Source: Gracilaria gracilis (lineage: Eukaryota > Rhodophyta > Florideophyceae > Gracilariales > Gracilariaceae). Taken from it: a DNA stretch of 64,000 bases. Made by a program: the position numbers and the translations under genes. This document shows, in pieces, positions 1 through 11,111 of this stretch. Location: positions 1-64,000 of the forward strand of contig JARGSG010000220.1 in the NCBI GenBank assembly GCA_030374805.1, read 5' to 3'. The number at the start of each line of letters is the position of its first letter. Within the stretch, counting starts at the first letter, position 1. The notes beneath the pieces were generated by a model that saw only the letters and a list, made by a program, of their open reading frames with translations, was not told the DNA's origin and did not search any database.

Positions 1-831
1 GCGGATGATGCACCTCCGAAGGAGAACGATAATGTCCAGCTCGCCACGGCGAGATCGCCTCCATTCCGACAACGGAACTTCCGTCGACGACGGACGCCTC
101 CTTCGAGACCGCTCAGGAAGGCACCGTGCTTTATGCCGATGCCCACGAGTTCGCGGGCCTTACATCCCGTACTCGAATGGAGGGACCCGCTTTTAACGAC
201 CAGGATGGCAGGACACCCGCCCAGCGGGACGTTTCACGAATAACCGGAGTGGACCCCTTCGACAGGGTAGGCAAGCATTGATAGCGCTAATATGCCATCT
301 CTGCTATATACCCATGGTCACACGTCACCCCGGTACCTCCTCTCCCTGAAAGACCTGGACAAGGTGACGGTGAACTATGAGGCCCTCACTCCAGAGGAGA
401 AGTGTCCCGTCCCAATGACGTCGTATCTCCGTGCCGAGACGGACTTCGCCCACGTCGTACTGACAGCGCCGACATACCAGCGTGCTCCGGCACAGCCGGC
501 TTATCTGGTAGCACCGGTACACCGCGTCGTAAACGATCCAAACACCGCTGTTGCGGGATCCCGAGGCCAACGTGCCCAAGGACTCGTGGTCGAGGAACCT
601 GACCAACCGCCGCAGGCGGAAGTCCAGGGAAACTAAACGAGGGAGTCTCCCATTCAGGAGAGAAGTCCTCAGAGCAGAGGCTGCTGACGTCCGAGGCGTC
701 GCCGCCTCGCTCCCCGGTGAAGATCGTTTCGAAGAAAGACACCGCTGACGCGGACTCGGAACACTTGGGTGTTCTCCGTCGACCGTGGGTACGGGTAAAG
801 AAAAACCGGGTTCCCGGATAGAGTCCTCGTA

Positions 832-1131
832 ATGGCCAAGCGTAACTATAAAGTTTACGCCGACCTTGGCCTCAGTACCCAGTTTATGGTGCGCATTCTC
901 AAAGTATTAGACACCTGTGCAGGGCCGAACTTCATCGTGGAGTCCCTTCTGCCACCGCTTGTGCGGACACGTATTCGCCGCGAAGCGACGCCAGAAGTCG
1001 CCGACGCAAATAACAACCCGTTAGCAACGGTGGGAACAATCGAGTTAGTCGTGCGTTTGGGGGACCTCCGTGGTCAAGCTCGACTTTGTGGTATGTCGGT
1101 CATTGGGTGCCCCAGTTATTTTGGGATTTGA
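832..1131 (+). CDS. Element A: retropepsin-like protease segment
   Basis: This is an element fossil part. Around residue 27 it carries ILKVLDTCAGPNFIVES, which matches the active-site loop seen in element B (ILDTGAGPNIIHA, near 33170). It lies between the gag-like region and the RNase H/integrase region, as expected for a gypsy order of gag-PR-RT-RH-IN. The downstream stretch 1230-1856 resembles the linker before reverse transcriptase in B. Confidence 0.6.
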   Translation: MAKRNYKVYADLGLSTQFMVRILKVLDTCAGPNFIVESLLPPLVRTRIRREATPEVADANNNPLATVGTIELVVRLGDLRGQARLCGMSVIGCPSYFGI

Positions 1132-1911
1132 TTACTGCGACAGATTCGTCGACGCAATCAGACCCCGCCTCAGGCGTATGGAATTCGAGGACGTTTCGTC
1201 GGTCCCAATAGTTCGTCGTCCGCTGAAGCGTGCATCGAGGAAACAAGTTCCACTACCTGCTGCGCAGGAACCACCACCCGCGACTCGCGAGTCCACGAAA
1301 CTCCGCGTTGCAGCGTCGGTATGCATTCCACCAGAATCCCAAAGTGATGGTGCAGGTCCATTCCCGTCAAAACGGTCTTCGGGTTATTCAACTCATTCCC
1401 TCTTTGTACGAGAAGTATCATCTCGCAGTTGCGAACGGTGTTGCACAGGTGACACCGGATGCTCCTTTTCGGATACTTGTTGCCAATCTTGGCAACAACC
1501 CCCAGTATCTGGTAAAGAACCAAGTCATTGGATCGGTCACACCGCACCCACTCGCGATGCTCCCGACCCGAGTAACGGCTGCCGATGTTCTCGATTTGGT
1601 TTCCTCAAAAGAGGGCGACAATCCGGGATGCCCCGATGTTCCGTCTAAGGAGGGGGAGGATACTCCCGTTTCAACTTTCGTCTCAACGGATAAATTGCCG
1701 AGTGACTCGGAAACCGCGCCTGTGTCTGCATCCGATACGGAGAAACATGGCCCAACGAGCTATGACCGGATTGATCCCGTGAAGGCTCTTGAGGAGCTCG
1801 ATCTCGGCGACGTGTCGGAATCACACCGTGAACGTCTGAGAGACATGTTACGGTAATTTACCCCAATTTGGGATGGATCTCTTGGTGAGATAAACGCAAC
1901 GGAACACCGGA

Positions 1912-3642
1912 TTGATTTGCTACCGGACGCGCGACCCAAAACCCGGACTACAGTACTCCGTTGACAAGGATTCGAGCGACTATCAAGTGGGTTCCGCTCT
2001 TTTCCAAACCATCCCCGAAGGGGAACGTGAGCCCATTGGTTCCTGGTCCCGTTCGCTCAACGTTCATGAACGAAATTGCTCCGTTTCGGAGAAAGAGTGC
2101 CTCGCCGTTGTGTGGGCTCTGGAAACTCTTCGCCCCTATCTTATGGGTGTGTAATCTACCGTGTATACGGATCATTCTTCGCTGAGGTGGTTAATGAACA
2201 TCTCCGACCCGTCGGGACGCCTCATGCGATGGAGGCTTTGCCTAGCGGAATTCGACTTTCAAGTCGTGTATAAGGAAGGAGCGTTGAACACGCAAGCCGA
2301 CGCCCTGTCGAGATTACCAAGGAATGGGAAAGCCCTCCCCTCGGGAGACGGTGAGATCCCTTGTTTCGTCGCTGACGAGGTGGACACGGAAGATCCAGAA
2401 GGTGAACTCGACATTTGGCCAGAAGACTGGGAATTCGACGATGAATTGGACGAACTACTCGTGGCAAACGAGAATGAGGCTGGCAAGCCCCTACCCGGGA
2501 ATTTTGTCCCGGTAACACCGGATGAAATGATCCGAGAACAACACGGCGACCCGTTCTGCGTGCGCATTCGTGCCCGTTTAAACGGAGGTGCAAGCCTCCC
2601 ATTTGAGGTTAATAACGTCGGCTGTCTTGTTAGAACGGTCGAGTCTAACCCACAAATGGTGGTGCTTCACACGCTGCAGGCGCGGGTACTCCACCTGTCG
2701 CATTACGCGAGGTTGAGCGGCCACGCGGGTGGACGAAAGTTATACTTAACCGTGCGAAGGGACTTTTACTGGCCCGCCAGGGCGGTCGATTGCTACGCAA
2801 CGGTGCGGTTCTGCACTGAGTGCGCGAAAAACCGGGTTAAACTCCGGAGGAACTCAAAGAAGATGAGTTTATTCCCCGCAAGGGCGCCCCTCGAGTTTCT
2901 CGCAATCCATATAATCGGACCCCTCCCGACGACCCGGAGAGGTCACAAGTTCTTGCTCGTAATAACGGATCGTTTCTCGAAACTGGTTCGCGCTGTCCCT
3001 CTGAAGAGGATCACCGCTTTCACGGTAGCCCAGGCCTTCGTGAAGCACTGGATTTTCGTCTACGGCCCGCCGGGTCAGGTACTCTCCGATAACGGGAAAC
3101 AGTTCGCATCGCGATTCTTCCAGGATGTATGTCGCATCCTGGATGTAAAGAACCTGTTCACTACAACCTACCATCCCCAGTGTAATGGGCAAGTCGAACG
3201 GTTCAACCGGACGACGCTAGCATCTCTCCGTTCTTACGTGGCTGATCGCCCAAAGACATGGGACCTGTACACTGACGCGCTGACGTTCGCGTACAACACG
3301 CAGGTACATAGAATTACCGGTGTTTCACCGTTCCAGTTATTACTCTACCGTACGCCCCCGCCTGTGGTGTTGGAATCACAGCCTACGGTGGGTAATTTCC
3401 ACTCTGTGGGTGACTACCACCAGAAATGGAAGCAATGGCTATCCAAGTTGGTACCCGCCACTCGCCAATCCATGGCGAGGGCTCAAGTTGCTTACAAGCT
3501 TGATATCGATTCTCGCTTGCGAAGAAGCAACACACGCCAGTTAAGGCGGGTACCTACGTATTCGTACGGAAGGTACACTATAACCCTGATAGGGAAAAAC
3601 GCCATAAGCTCTCGCCCGTGGCGGATGGACCATTCAAGGTAA
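1912..3642 (+). CDS. Element A: RNase H and integrase region
   Basis: This is an element fossil part. The RNase H part shows YSVDKDSSDYQVGSALFQ, SEKECLAVVWALETLRPY and YTDHSSLRWLMN, typical of Ty3/gypsy RNase H. It is followed by an HHCC zinc-binding integrase head (HLSHYARLSGHAGGRKL, then CTECAKN) and a DDE core: ITDRFSKLVRAVPLKR, LSDNGKQFASRFF and TTYHPQCNGQVERFNR. The integrase DNA-binding tail continues to about 3640. The copy is broken. Confidence 0.8.
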
Positions 3643-4354
3643 TCTCCGTCGCGGAGGACACAGTGGTACCGGAAATCAAGGACGCGCATGAGTGGATCTC
3701 CCGCGATCGCGTGGTCTTGGCCCCACCACCATCGTTTGAGGTCGTGCTGGCACCTGCTAGCCCCGTGTCTACGGAATCAACAACCCCCGAAACAATCGTG
3801 CTGAATCGCCTGCTGATTCTACCACACCCGAACCGGGGACTGTCAGACCTACCGATGGAATCGGATACACCGATGATATCGGAAAAAACTGTCGGCCAGA
3901 ATGGCCATTCTTCTATTCAACCCCCTCGCAGGAGTCCTACCCACGTAGCGGAACGCCCTACCCCATCTCCCGCCGCTCCGTCTAAGGAGGGGGAGGAGGT
4001 CACTTCTGCCGAAGGTAATCCGCCGTCGCGACGGGAAGAAGACATCCGTGGTACACGGCAGGCTGTTGCCACACCGGAAATCCCGTCAGACATGCCGCTT
4101 CAGACGCGTGAACCCAGCGCTCCCGTTTTTTAGGCCCGAATACGGAAACCATAACCACGCCACAATCGGAGGAGCTACACGCTGAGGCGGACAAAACAAC
4201 CGCATCCTCGCCCAAGGCGAAGCGGGATCGTGTCCGGGTACCAGCTCAGCTGGGCGGTAAGGAACCAACCCCACCGGGGACGGCTACGAACAATCGGTCG
4301 CACGCGCCCACCGCAGCGGCGGACGCGGCGCTGAAACCCACCGCAGGACGCGGG

Positions 4355-5215
4355 ATGGCAACCCCTGTACAAAGGGAGGACGACACCGCAAAGCCACGCA
4401 CGGTTGCGGAAGTACCAAGTGTCTCGGTAGACCCTGGCATCGTCGCCATACGGAAACCGGTCACCCGGGATGATGTTCGCGTCATGGACGGTGAGGACAC
4501 GCCATTCGAGGCGGAAATTCCCCAAGTAATGGGTGCGGCTCGCGCTGCACCCAGTACTGCTGGAAGTCCCACCAAGATCCCTGAGTCACCGGAAGTAACC
4601 GTTGGGAACGGATCGCCACGGCGCCGCCACTTGGCACGCGCCGAAATGGACACCCTGTCCAGGGAGGCGGATGGCCCCACGGTGCCCCCCGGCGACCGGC
4701 CGGTGAAGTCACGTGCATGTACGAAAGGCGCGCGTGGCTCTGCATCACTGGCAGCGCAACGCAGGAAAGCCGCGACGAGCTCGTCGGAACCACCTTCGGT
4801 ACGGGTTGAATCACGCAGACTCGCGGTTTGCCCCGATGCACGCAGATTTGCGGTACGCTCTCCGGTACGCACACCAGAACACCCACCTCCACAGAGGACC
4901 ACTCGGTCAACCGCGACGATCGTATCGATACCCGATTCGGGAAATTCCCCTTCGCAGGGCGATGAGCGCAGAGCCGTGACGAGGACTCGGCAAGGCCGGG
5001 AGGTGTACTTACAAGAGTACATCGTCGACCGAATTGTCGGGCATTCCTGGAATCAGGAGGGTATGCTACGCTACCACGTCAGTTGGTACGGGTGTGATCC
5101 GGCTCAGGCCACCGCCGAGCCGATCGAGCATCTCCCACGTTCAAAAGTGGCTCAGTATCACCGTCGAACGCCAACAGTCCCACCAGGTACGCTGGGAAGT
5201 GCCCAAGTGGGATGA
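4355..5215 (+). CDS. Element A: integrase tail with chromodomain
   Basis: This is an element fossil part. The ORF is low-complexity and rich in Pro, Ala, Thr and Arg for its first two thirds. It ends in a chromodomain-like block near residues 215-265 (VYLQEYIVDRIVGHSWNQ, LRYHVSWYGCDPAQATAEP). In chromoviruses such a domain at the integrase C-terminus steers integration by binding chromatin marks, and the same block ends pol in element B. A 258-codon opposite-strand ORF here (5022-4246) is judged a shadow because the chromodomain is on +. Confidence 0.6.
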   Translation: MATPVQREDDTAKPRTVAEVPSVSVDPGIVAIRKPVTRDDVRVMDGEDTPFEAEIPQVMGAARAAPSTAGSPTKIPESPEVTVGNGSPRRRHLARAEMDTLSREADGPTVPPGDRPVKSRACTKGARGSASLAAQRRKAATSSSEPPSVRVESRRLAVCPDARRFAVRSPVRTPEHPPPQRTTRSTATIVSIPDSGNSPSQGDERRAVTRTRQGREVYLQEYIVDRIVGHSWNQEGMLRYHVSWYGCDPAQATAEPIEHLPRSKVAQYHRRTPTVPPGTLGSAQVG

Positions 5216-5522
5216 GAGAGAACCGTGGAAACGGGAAGAGTTGAAGATGAAAAATACACGTCATGGACGGGAAGAGATCACCGCTCATGCGCTGGTACTC
5301 CGACCATGGTCGTGCATAATGTTTCGCGAACATACTCGAGGGGTTTTTCACCCAGCTTGCTGTTCATTACGTGGCAAGCACGGTTTTCCCTGTCGGAAGG
5401 GTGTGCATGTCCGCGCGCACCGCGTTAAATAGCCGGTTCACTACCGATGACGATAAGAACACGTCATAGACGGAAGGAACCCACAAGCAGGTAGTTTTTA
5501 TTTCTACTATTCGGACCCAGTC

Positions 5523-5852
5523 TTACTGGTTATGGTCACTCCCCTCGTTCGGACGCTGCCCGCCGCCGAGGCGCCGCGCCAGAGCTTCCTGCATAGCGGA
5601 TAAGTCGCTGGTCCCCGTATCGGCGCCGAGCCCCACCTCTCGGAGGAACTGCGCGATGACGGCACCGGGATTCTCACCCGTCTGGGGAGTCTTTCCGGCA
5701 GCCACCGTGGAAGTCGGAACAGCCAAAGCTGACGCCGACGCCGCAGCAGGAGGCTCAGACTCCTGTGGAACAGGTTCGTCACCCTCCGGAGAAGTGCCGA
5801 CAACCATCGCGTCGTCATCACCGCCCGCCGCGTCGAATGCGTTATCCAACAT
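5523..5852 (-). CDS. Element A: second small antisense ORF
   Basis: This 109-codon ORF follows the larger antisense ORF by 24 bp in the same direction, in another frame. It is acidic and Ala/Pro-rich, with an amphipathic stretch near residues 65-95 (AVIAQFLREVGLGA, LSAMQEALARRLGGG). It could be a second cistron or an exon of the antisense transcript. No family is recognised. An Ala/Gly-rich tail in the same relative place in element B's antisense region (near 38000-38300) is only loosely similar. Confidence 0.4.
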   Translation of the reverse strand: MLDNAFDAAGGDDDAMVVGTSPEGDEPVPQESEPPAAASASALAVPTSTVAAGKTPQTGENPGAVIAQFLREVGLGADTGTSDLSAMQEALARRLGGGQRPNEGSDHNQ

Positions 5853-5876
5853 GGGTTCATTTTCCCCGCTGGAGCG

Positions 5877-7355
5877 TTAATAATCGTCCGAGTCGACGAA
5901 CCCAATCGAATGACTGTATGGGATTTCCCTCGGAGCATTCCGGAGTTTGGCCGCTTCACCAGCGGAAATCTCCCGTTGTTCCCACGGATCGAAGTACACG
6001 AAATCCCCCGCCAAGGCGGTATTGTGCCCCAGACCTGGGCAATGTCCGCCGCCACCGGTGAGCCGGCCACTCTGCCCGATCTGGACCACTTTCCAGTCAT
6101 TACTGTCGATATAGTCGAGTAGTTCGAGGACTTCTTCGACGTTGGCCTGAGCCCCAAGGGGGATGGTTATGTCGAGTTGACGGATACCGGCCCGCACGCG
6201 CGGAGGAAGGAACCACAATCTGCACTGGTCATAATCCTCGCTATGGATGTACGCCGCAGCGCGGGCGGCCAACTCGGTGACTAAAACCGACCGAAGCCCG
6301 CTACGCGGATCCGTAAGGAGGTATGACCCTAAATAGGTTAACACCGGGGGCAGCTCTATGTAACACCCCCGCCATGTCTCGAACTGAGCCCACCAGGCTG
6401 GCAGAGGGGCGTACCGACCTTGTCGGTGAGCGGGAGCAATACGCTCCACCTCCACGTTTTGATACGGAACGAAGTACCCGAACCGGGAGCGGCAGCGGCG
6501 CTCAAAGCGGATGAATTCCGGAAGGAAGAAGGACCGATAACGACGCGCGAGATAGTGAAATTCGGCCCGAATGATCGGTGGTTGCCAGCACAAGGCTTCT
6601 TGCCGGGCAACGGGAAATCCCCGGCAAGCAAAGGTTTCCAACGGCGACAGCCGGTCGCAATAGCTCATCTCCCCGCGGGTGCGGTACTGCTCGATGTCGA
6701 ACCTCATCTCTTGTGGGTTGAGGAACTCGAACGGAGCCCGACTCTGCCGTTGGTGTCCAATCCGCCCCAGCTCGGCGTGAGCCTGAGCTCGGGACTCGCC
6801 CGCATAGCGTAGAACCTGGTGTGCAGGTACGGCAACGTGCCGGCGCCAATCCCACGAAGTGGTGAGGATAGCCGGCGGGTCCCTGGGAAGGCGCTCATTG
6901 CCGTCGACGTACTGAAAAATCAGCTCGTCTTCGAACACCGAGATCGGGTGGAACCACGGCGGAAGCCGGAGGCGCATAGCCTGTTGCCGATTGTTCGGGT
7001 TGGGCCCCACGAGGGAGTCGTAGGACGGCCAATCGCCGCCCGCCCCGGAGCCGGTTGAAGCCCCAACTTGGGAAGGGATCGCCACCGTCCCGGACGGTTG
7101 TCCCTGGTTCGCACCAGTCTGTTGCCCGCCTTGCGGTAAGGGAACGGAACGGAATCCGGTGACCCCCCCTGTGTAGGGTTGCTGATTGCCACTCATGGTG
7201 AGGTCCATGACGAGAGTCGAAGGAGGGAGGTAGTTGGTAACCGAGGTGTCGGGAGTAGATGCTGGAGCAATGGTAACTGCGGGTGCAGGAGTGTGCGTTG
7301 ATGGAGAACGAGGAGTTGCCGGTGAGCTGGGAGAGGGCGTGCTTTTATCCTCCAT
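5877..7355 (-). CDS. Element A: antisense ORF between pol and 3' LTR
   Basis: This 492-codon ORF runs against pol, head-on to it, and starts 57 bp inside the 3' LTR boundary (first ATG of MEDKSTPSPSS at 7355; an upstream in-frame ATG at 7448 lies within the LTR). Residues 1-110 are rich in Pro, Ser and Thr. Residues 130-490 look globular, with RHVAVPAH, IIRAEFHYLARRYRSFF and PPVLTYLGSYLLTDPRSGL. I see no signal peptide, membrane span or known catalytic motif. The matching antisense region of element B carries RHVAIPYP, IIRPDMPFARYREEIRY and PSVLAYYTNLMLGPRNAF in the same order, so it is homologous there. Its promoter would have to be antisense transcription from the 3' LTR (inference). The function is unknown. 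Antisense extra ORFs at this position are known in plant Tat-lineage gypsy elements, but I cannot say they are related. Confidence 0.7.
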   Translation of the reverse strand: MEDKSTPSPSSPATPRSPSTHTPAPAVTIAPASTPDTSVTNYLPPSTLVMDLTMSGNQQPYTGGVTGFRSVPLPQGGQQTGANQGQPSGTVAIPSQVGASTGSGAGGDWPSYDSLVGPNPNNRQQAMRLRLPPWFHPISVFEDELIFQYVDGNERLPRDPPAILTTSWDWRRHVAVPAHQVLRYAGESRAQAHAELGRIGHQRQSRAPFEFLNPQEMRFDIEQYRTRGEMSYCDRLSPLETFACRGFPVARQEALCWQPPIIRAEFHYLARRYRSFFLPEFIRFERRCRSRFGYFVPYQNVEVERIAPAHRQGRYAPLPAWWAQFETWRGCYIELPPVLTYLGSYLLTDPRSGLRSVLVTELAARAAAYIHSEDYDQCRLWFLPPRVRAGIRQLDITIPLGAQANVEEVLELLDYIDSNDWKVVQIGQSGRLTGGGGHCPGLGHNTALAGDFVYFDPWEQREISAGEAAKLRNAPREIPYSHSIGFVDSDDY

Positions 7356-7411
7356 GGTTGCCGCCGTCGTTTCCCTCTGTGAGGTGATACTTCCGCCTAA
7401 GGTGAAGGATA

Positions 7412-8223
7412 TGTAGTGCAACGCCCTCTGATGGAGGTTTCTGACCACTTACTCATATTCCGACATGTCGGACGGGTGCTCCCAATATGAGTATATGAAT
7501 AGTAACAACCACTGTACTGGGAAGGACATGTGGACACGGTTGAGCCGGGAGGTTTGCCACGTACACGTGGGACGGGCGCCAAGGCGCGTGGGTAATTACC
7601 ACTGTGCGTGGGCCTAATTTAGTTATTTTATTTAATTACTTGTTGGCGCGAGCTCACTACTTAGCATGGCGGCGACCTCGCCGCCATGCACAGTAAAGTT
7701 CTCCAACAAGGGTTGGCTCTATACTTCTTCGCCTTCTGCGGTCATCGACTTCTTCCAAGAGAGAGGCTCCGTTGCCTACGGGTAGTGTATCCTCCCTGCG
7801 TCACCTAACAGTACCCATTCTTGGGAGTGTTCTCCGCTTGTGTCGCGTTTGACCCTGTACAGGGATAACCCCGGTGTTTACCGTAGCCTTTTTGCTCTTT
7901 CCTCCTTCTTCTTCTCTTCATCCCTCGCTCTCGCGGATTACTTTTCCATTTTCCCACTTCCGTGGAATCGTGCCTCTCTCGAGGACCAGTTCACCCACAC
8001 ACGTGGTGCCAACACCGATTCTTTCTCAACTCTCTACGCCCGTCGTGACGGCTTGGCCTCCGCTTACACTCGACTTCGTCGTGCCTTGCAAGAGAGGCTC
8101 TGTCTCCTGACTACTTTCCTACGTAGAAAGATCTAGGACGTCTTCGTGGTGTCTTTCCGCCTCTGGCGTTGCACTAAAGTAAATGATATTGTCCGTACTG
8201 ACGTATCACCAAGGTACTGTTCA
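7412..8223 (+). repeat. Element A 3' LTR
   Basis: It begins TGTAGTGCAACG, like the LTRs of B (TGTAGTGCAATG), just after a purine-rich tract (AAGGTGAAGGATA). The end at ...TACTGTTCA is inferred by analogy with B's ...GTACTACA. The 5' partner is outside the window, so no divergence can be measured. It holds a strong stem-loop at 7639-7710. Confidence 0.55.
7639..7710. repeat. Nested stem-loop in LTR A
   Basis: Inner arms GCATGGCGGCGA and TCGCCGCCATGC (7664-7689) are perfectly complementary over 12 bp with a 2-nt loop. Outer arms CTTGTTGG (7639-7646) and CCAACAAG (7703-7710) are also complementary. It could be a leader or packaging structure, or a 3'-end processing element in the LTR transcript. 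Confidence 0.6.
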
Positions 8224-8879
8224 TATTTTGTAGTTTGAACGAAAATTAGAAAACATTGAAATAAAAAATCCTCCTTGAAGAAAGAGGAGGCCTAAATAAA
8301 TTTTGTCTTAGTATTTTTGGTCACCATAAAGCTAGGTAAAACACCCCAGTGAAAACCAAATATAGCTGTGGGCCAACATCATAGAATGAATCATCCCATG
8401 AACACTACCATCAGTAATGAACGTCTTGATCGAAAGGTGTTTAAGGGAATAAATCGCAAGAGCTCCTACACCGGTATGCCGATGTTGCAGTGGAACAAAA
8501 CTCTGTTTGAACTATGTGAGTTGCATAACGTTAACTGGGCAAAATCGGGGTACAACAAGCTGAGCAATTTAAATATTTGCGTTTTCCTTGCATGGTACCA
8601 GCGAGTGTTCCATGTTAGTTAACACTGTGCTGAAATATATAGAATGGAAAAGCTGAATTCTGATTGTATGAATGGATTGGAACTCAGTGGATGTGATGTA
8701 ATCGCAAGAGGTCTGTGTCCGAACGACGGACTTACTCCGGAAGACGAAGCTGGCTTTGCAGCTGAGATTGTGGAGAAAGCCAAATATGGTTTCATTTCGA
8801 TTGTGAGCACGAGCAATTGGAAGTATGTTTGCCTGTTGTCTACCAAAACGCTACCCCTCCAGCGATTCCGCTGAGCACC
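8224..8879 (+). other. Interval with two small ORFs of unknown meaning
   Basis: Two ORFs in the same frame, 8368-8622 (84 codons) and 8644-8874 (76 codons), are separated by a stop. They have no recognisable domain or signal peptide. A GT...AG stretch at 8605-8642 (38 nt) could be an intron but does not keep the frame. Element G inserted 5 bp after the stop of the second ORF. They could be the remains of a host gene or chance ORFs. A short CCTCC/GGAGG hairpin lies near 8270-8290. Confidence 0.25.
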
Positions 8880-9140
8880 TGTGCGCTTGTGTGGTTGCAA
8901 TGCGCAAGAGGGGTGCTGAGTGTTGAGGTCCGATGCCTCTGATTTTACTGAAGAGGAAGAGATGTGGGGTCTTACGTACACCACTGCTGATGTTTTCTGC
9001 TTCACAAAACTACTAAACTACACTAGGTAGGAGATGATGCCACGCGAGCGTGGGTGCAGTAATCTTTGGTGGAGCTATAAGTTTTGAAGTGGATGTCTAT
9101 ATCTACTACGGTGCCGAATTGGATGCTTTCATCCACTAAA
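8880..9140 (-). repeat. Element G 3' LTR
   Basis: 261 bp. On the minus strand it follows a purine tract, GAAGGAGGGGAG (9152-9141), the usual primer for plus-strand DNA synthesis. It is the partner of 13902-14162. Confidence 0.88.
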
Positions 9141-9150
9141 CTCCCCTCCT

Positions 9151-10421
9151 TCAAAGGCCGAGCGCCGCTTTTGCTTCTTCAGCCAGATCGGCGGATGGGG
9201 TTTTGCGACGAAGAAGTTTCTGCAGCAAAACTGGAACGTTCTTGTAGATCTGTTCGAGAAACTCCAAAGTGTCCTCTGCCTGGTCAAGACCTTTACTGCG
9301 AACGGGTACCGGTAGTCCTTCCTTGCTCTCCACCAACTTAAGTGAACATCCTACGGGCATGCTGGTCTCAGAGGAGAGGATGTGAGACAAAATTGCTTCA
9401 TTGTTCAAGGATGCGTCATGGTAGAACTTCAACCGAGATCCATCTATGTTTTTAAGCGGTCCGTTCTTGAGATCCTCGACTTGATACACGTAGTCCAAAA
9501 GTGCCTTAACAAATCGGTGTGGTTCTCTCCAACGTAACTCGAGCTTCTCCCCTGCCGTAAAGTCATCCCTTGCCACCCATACAAAATCTCCTTTCTTGAA
9601 CTTGGCTAGCTTGCCCTTCGAAGCCCTTTCTCTCCACTTCTATCTCTTGTTCTGTAGCGCATTGTGCACTAAGTGGTGCAATTCCGACATCAAGGCCTGC
9701 AGAGCGTCCATGTTGGTGCTGCTCTCTAGGCGCGCTGCGTGAATGTTGACAGGCTTTTCAGTAGATGTGCGAAGGAAAGTGGAGATTGGAGGAGTAGGTT
9801 TGAGACCCATGAATGCGGTTATTGGTGCAGTGTTGCTGCGATGAGACGACGGCGTGTTGTTCAAAATGCTCTGGATGATGGGGGTGCGATCGGGCCATTC
9901 TTTGAAATCCATTTGATACTCGGACGTCAACGCCCGAAGTGTTTGAATGAGTTCTTTGCCAAGTCGTTCCACTGCGCCGTTGTTCCATGGTGTGTAGGGG
10001 AGCGTAAAATGATGCGGAACGCGAAGATACTTCTAAGTTTTCCTGATGGTCTCGTTCTTGAAGTGCGTTGGTCCATCGGACATCAAACCCTGCGGAACAT
10101 TAAAGGCAGCGCACCAGTCTACGATTGAAAGCGCTGCATTGCCCGATGTCGTTCCTGAGGTAGGAAAGAACCACTTGTAGTCGGATTGATCATCTCGGAG
10201 TATGAGAATGTATTTAGACCCTACATGGTTTGGTCCAGTTTCAATGTAGTCAAGCTGGAGAAGGTCGTTTGGCTCTGACCCATGCAGTACCAGACCAAAT
10301 GGACGTGGAACTTTCTCACCTCCAGTGGTTGAAATACAGTGGATGCAGGCATCTACAAAATCCTGAATGTCTTTCTACAGTGTTGTCCAATGATAGTTCC
10401 TGCTCAGTGCACTTGATGTAG
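9151..10421 (-). CDS. Element G: integrase and chromodomain-like tail region
   Basis: This is an element fossil part. Fragments include ERLGKELIQTLRALTSEYQM, the catalytic-core end just past the DDE glutamate, and the tail MPVGCSLKLVESKEGLPVPV with LEFLEQIYKNVPVLLQKLL. The tail aligns in position with the chromodomain of F (FLVTERFLDIRRKSGKVKL). The order and direction match F. It is broken. Confidence 0.6.
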
Positions 10422-11111
10422 TCGGCCTACCACGATGACCGGTGGGGCCACTGTGGGCAATGATACAGAATCTCAGCTGAAGGTCCTCAGAACCATCAAG
10501 ACTCTGTAGATCTAATGGGTGAATGTTAGAGTGCTGGTCTTGTTCCAGTGCTACTTCTTCTGCAGAAGGCCAGCAGAATTCATCTGCGTTGGCAGTTGGA
10601 AGGATCGGGATCTGGAGTAACCTTCGGACAGTTCTGGGTGCTGACCAACGCGTTAACATGTCAGCCCACACATTCTCCAGTCCACTGATGTGGAAACATG
10701 TGTACAAGTATACACTGAGACGCACAGCCCAACAAAGCACCTTTCGTGTTGAAGATAGGCTGAGATCCGGAATGAGAGAGAGAGGGGTCGAAAATGAAAA
10801 CGTGGTTGTTGTGGTCTGTGAAGAGAGTCGAATCCTGCAGCAGTTGCAGCAAGCCTGTTTATTCTCTCGACTGTAGCCATTATTGCGAAAGCCTCTTTCT
10901 CCAGAGTCGACCAGGCCAATTGAGTCGCGTTGAATCTTCCGGAACAAAAAGCAATTAAGCTCTGCCTTTGCTTGGCGTGAGGGAGATGTAGGTCCTCTCT
11001 GGGTACTCGCGTAACGATACCAGCCCAAGAGGTATCAGATGCGTCTGTGTAAATGTATAGACGCTGCCGCTCTCGTCGCGATGAGCGAGAGTAACCAGAT
11101 TAGCGAGCGCC

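Larger units (their letters stand above)
1..8223 (+). mobile_element. Ty3/gypsy chromodomain LTR element A (3' part, window-truncated)
   Basis: The element enters from the left edge of the window, so its 5' LTR is not visible. Parts in order on + are: probable end of gag (about 290-750), aspartic protease (832-1131, LDTCAGPN-type motif), RNase H (about 1912-2400), integrase (about 2640-3640) and a proline-rich tail with a chromodomain (about 4990-5200). After these come two opposite-strand ORFs (7355-5523) and the 3' LTR starting TGTAGTGCAA at 7412. Its LTR start and overall plan match element B, so the two belong to one lineage. The right LTR end at 8223 is tentative because no partner LTR is in view. 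The copy is broken, with several breaks in the sense coding region, and not every pol part is recognisable. The large antisense ORF is open throughout. Confidence 0.85.

Noticed and set aside
4246-5022. 258-codon ORF on minus inside element A
   Set aside because: Low-complexity shadow of the + strand tail, which carries the chromodomain. No conserved blocks with element B at this place.
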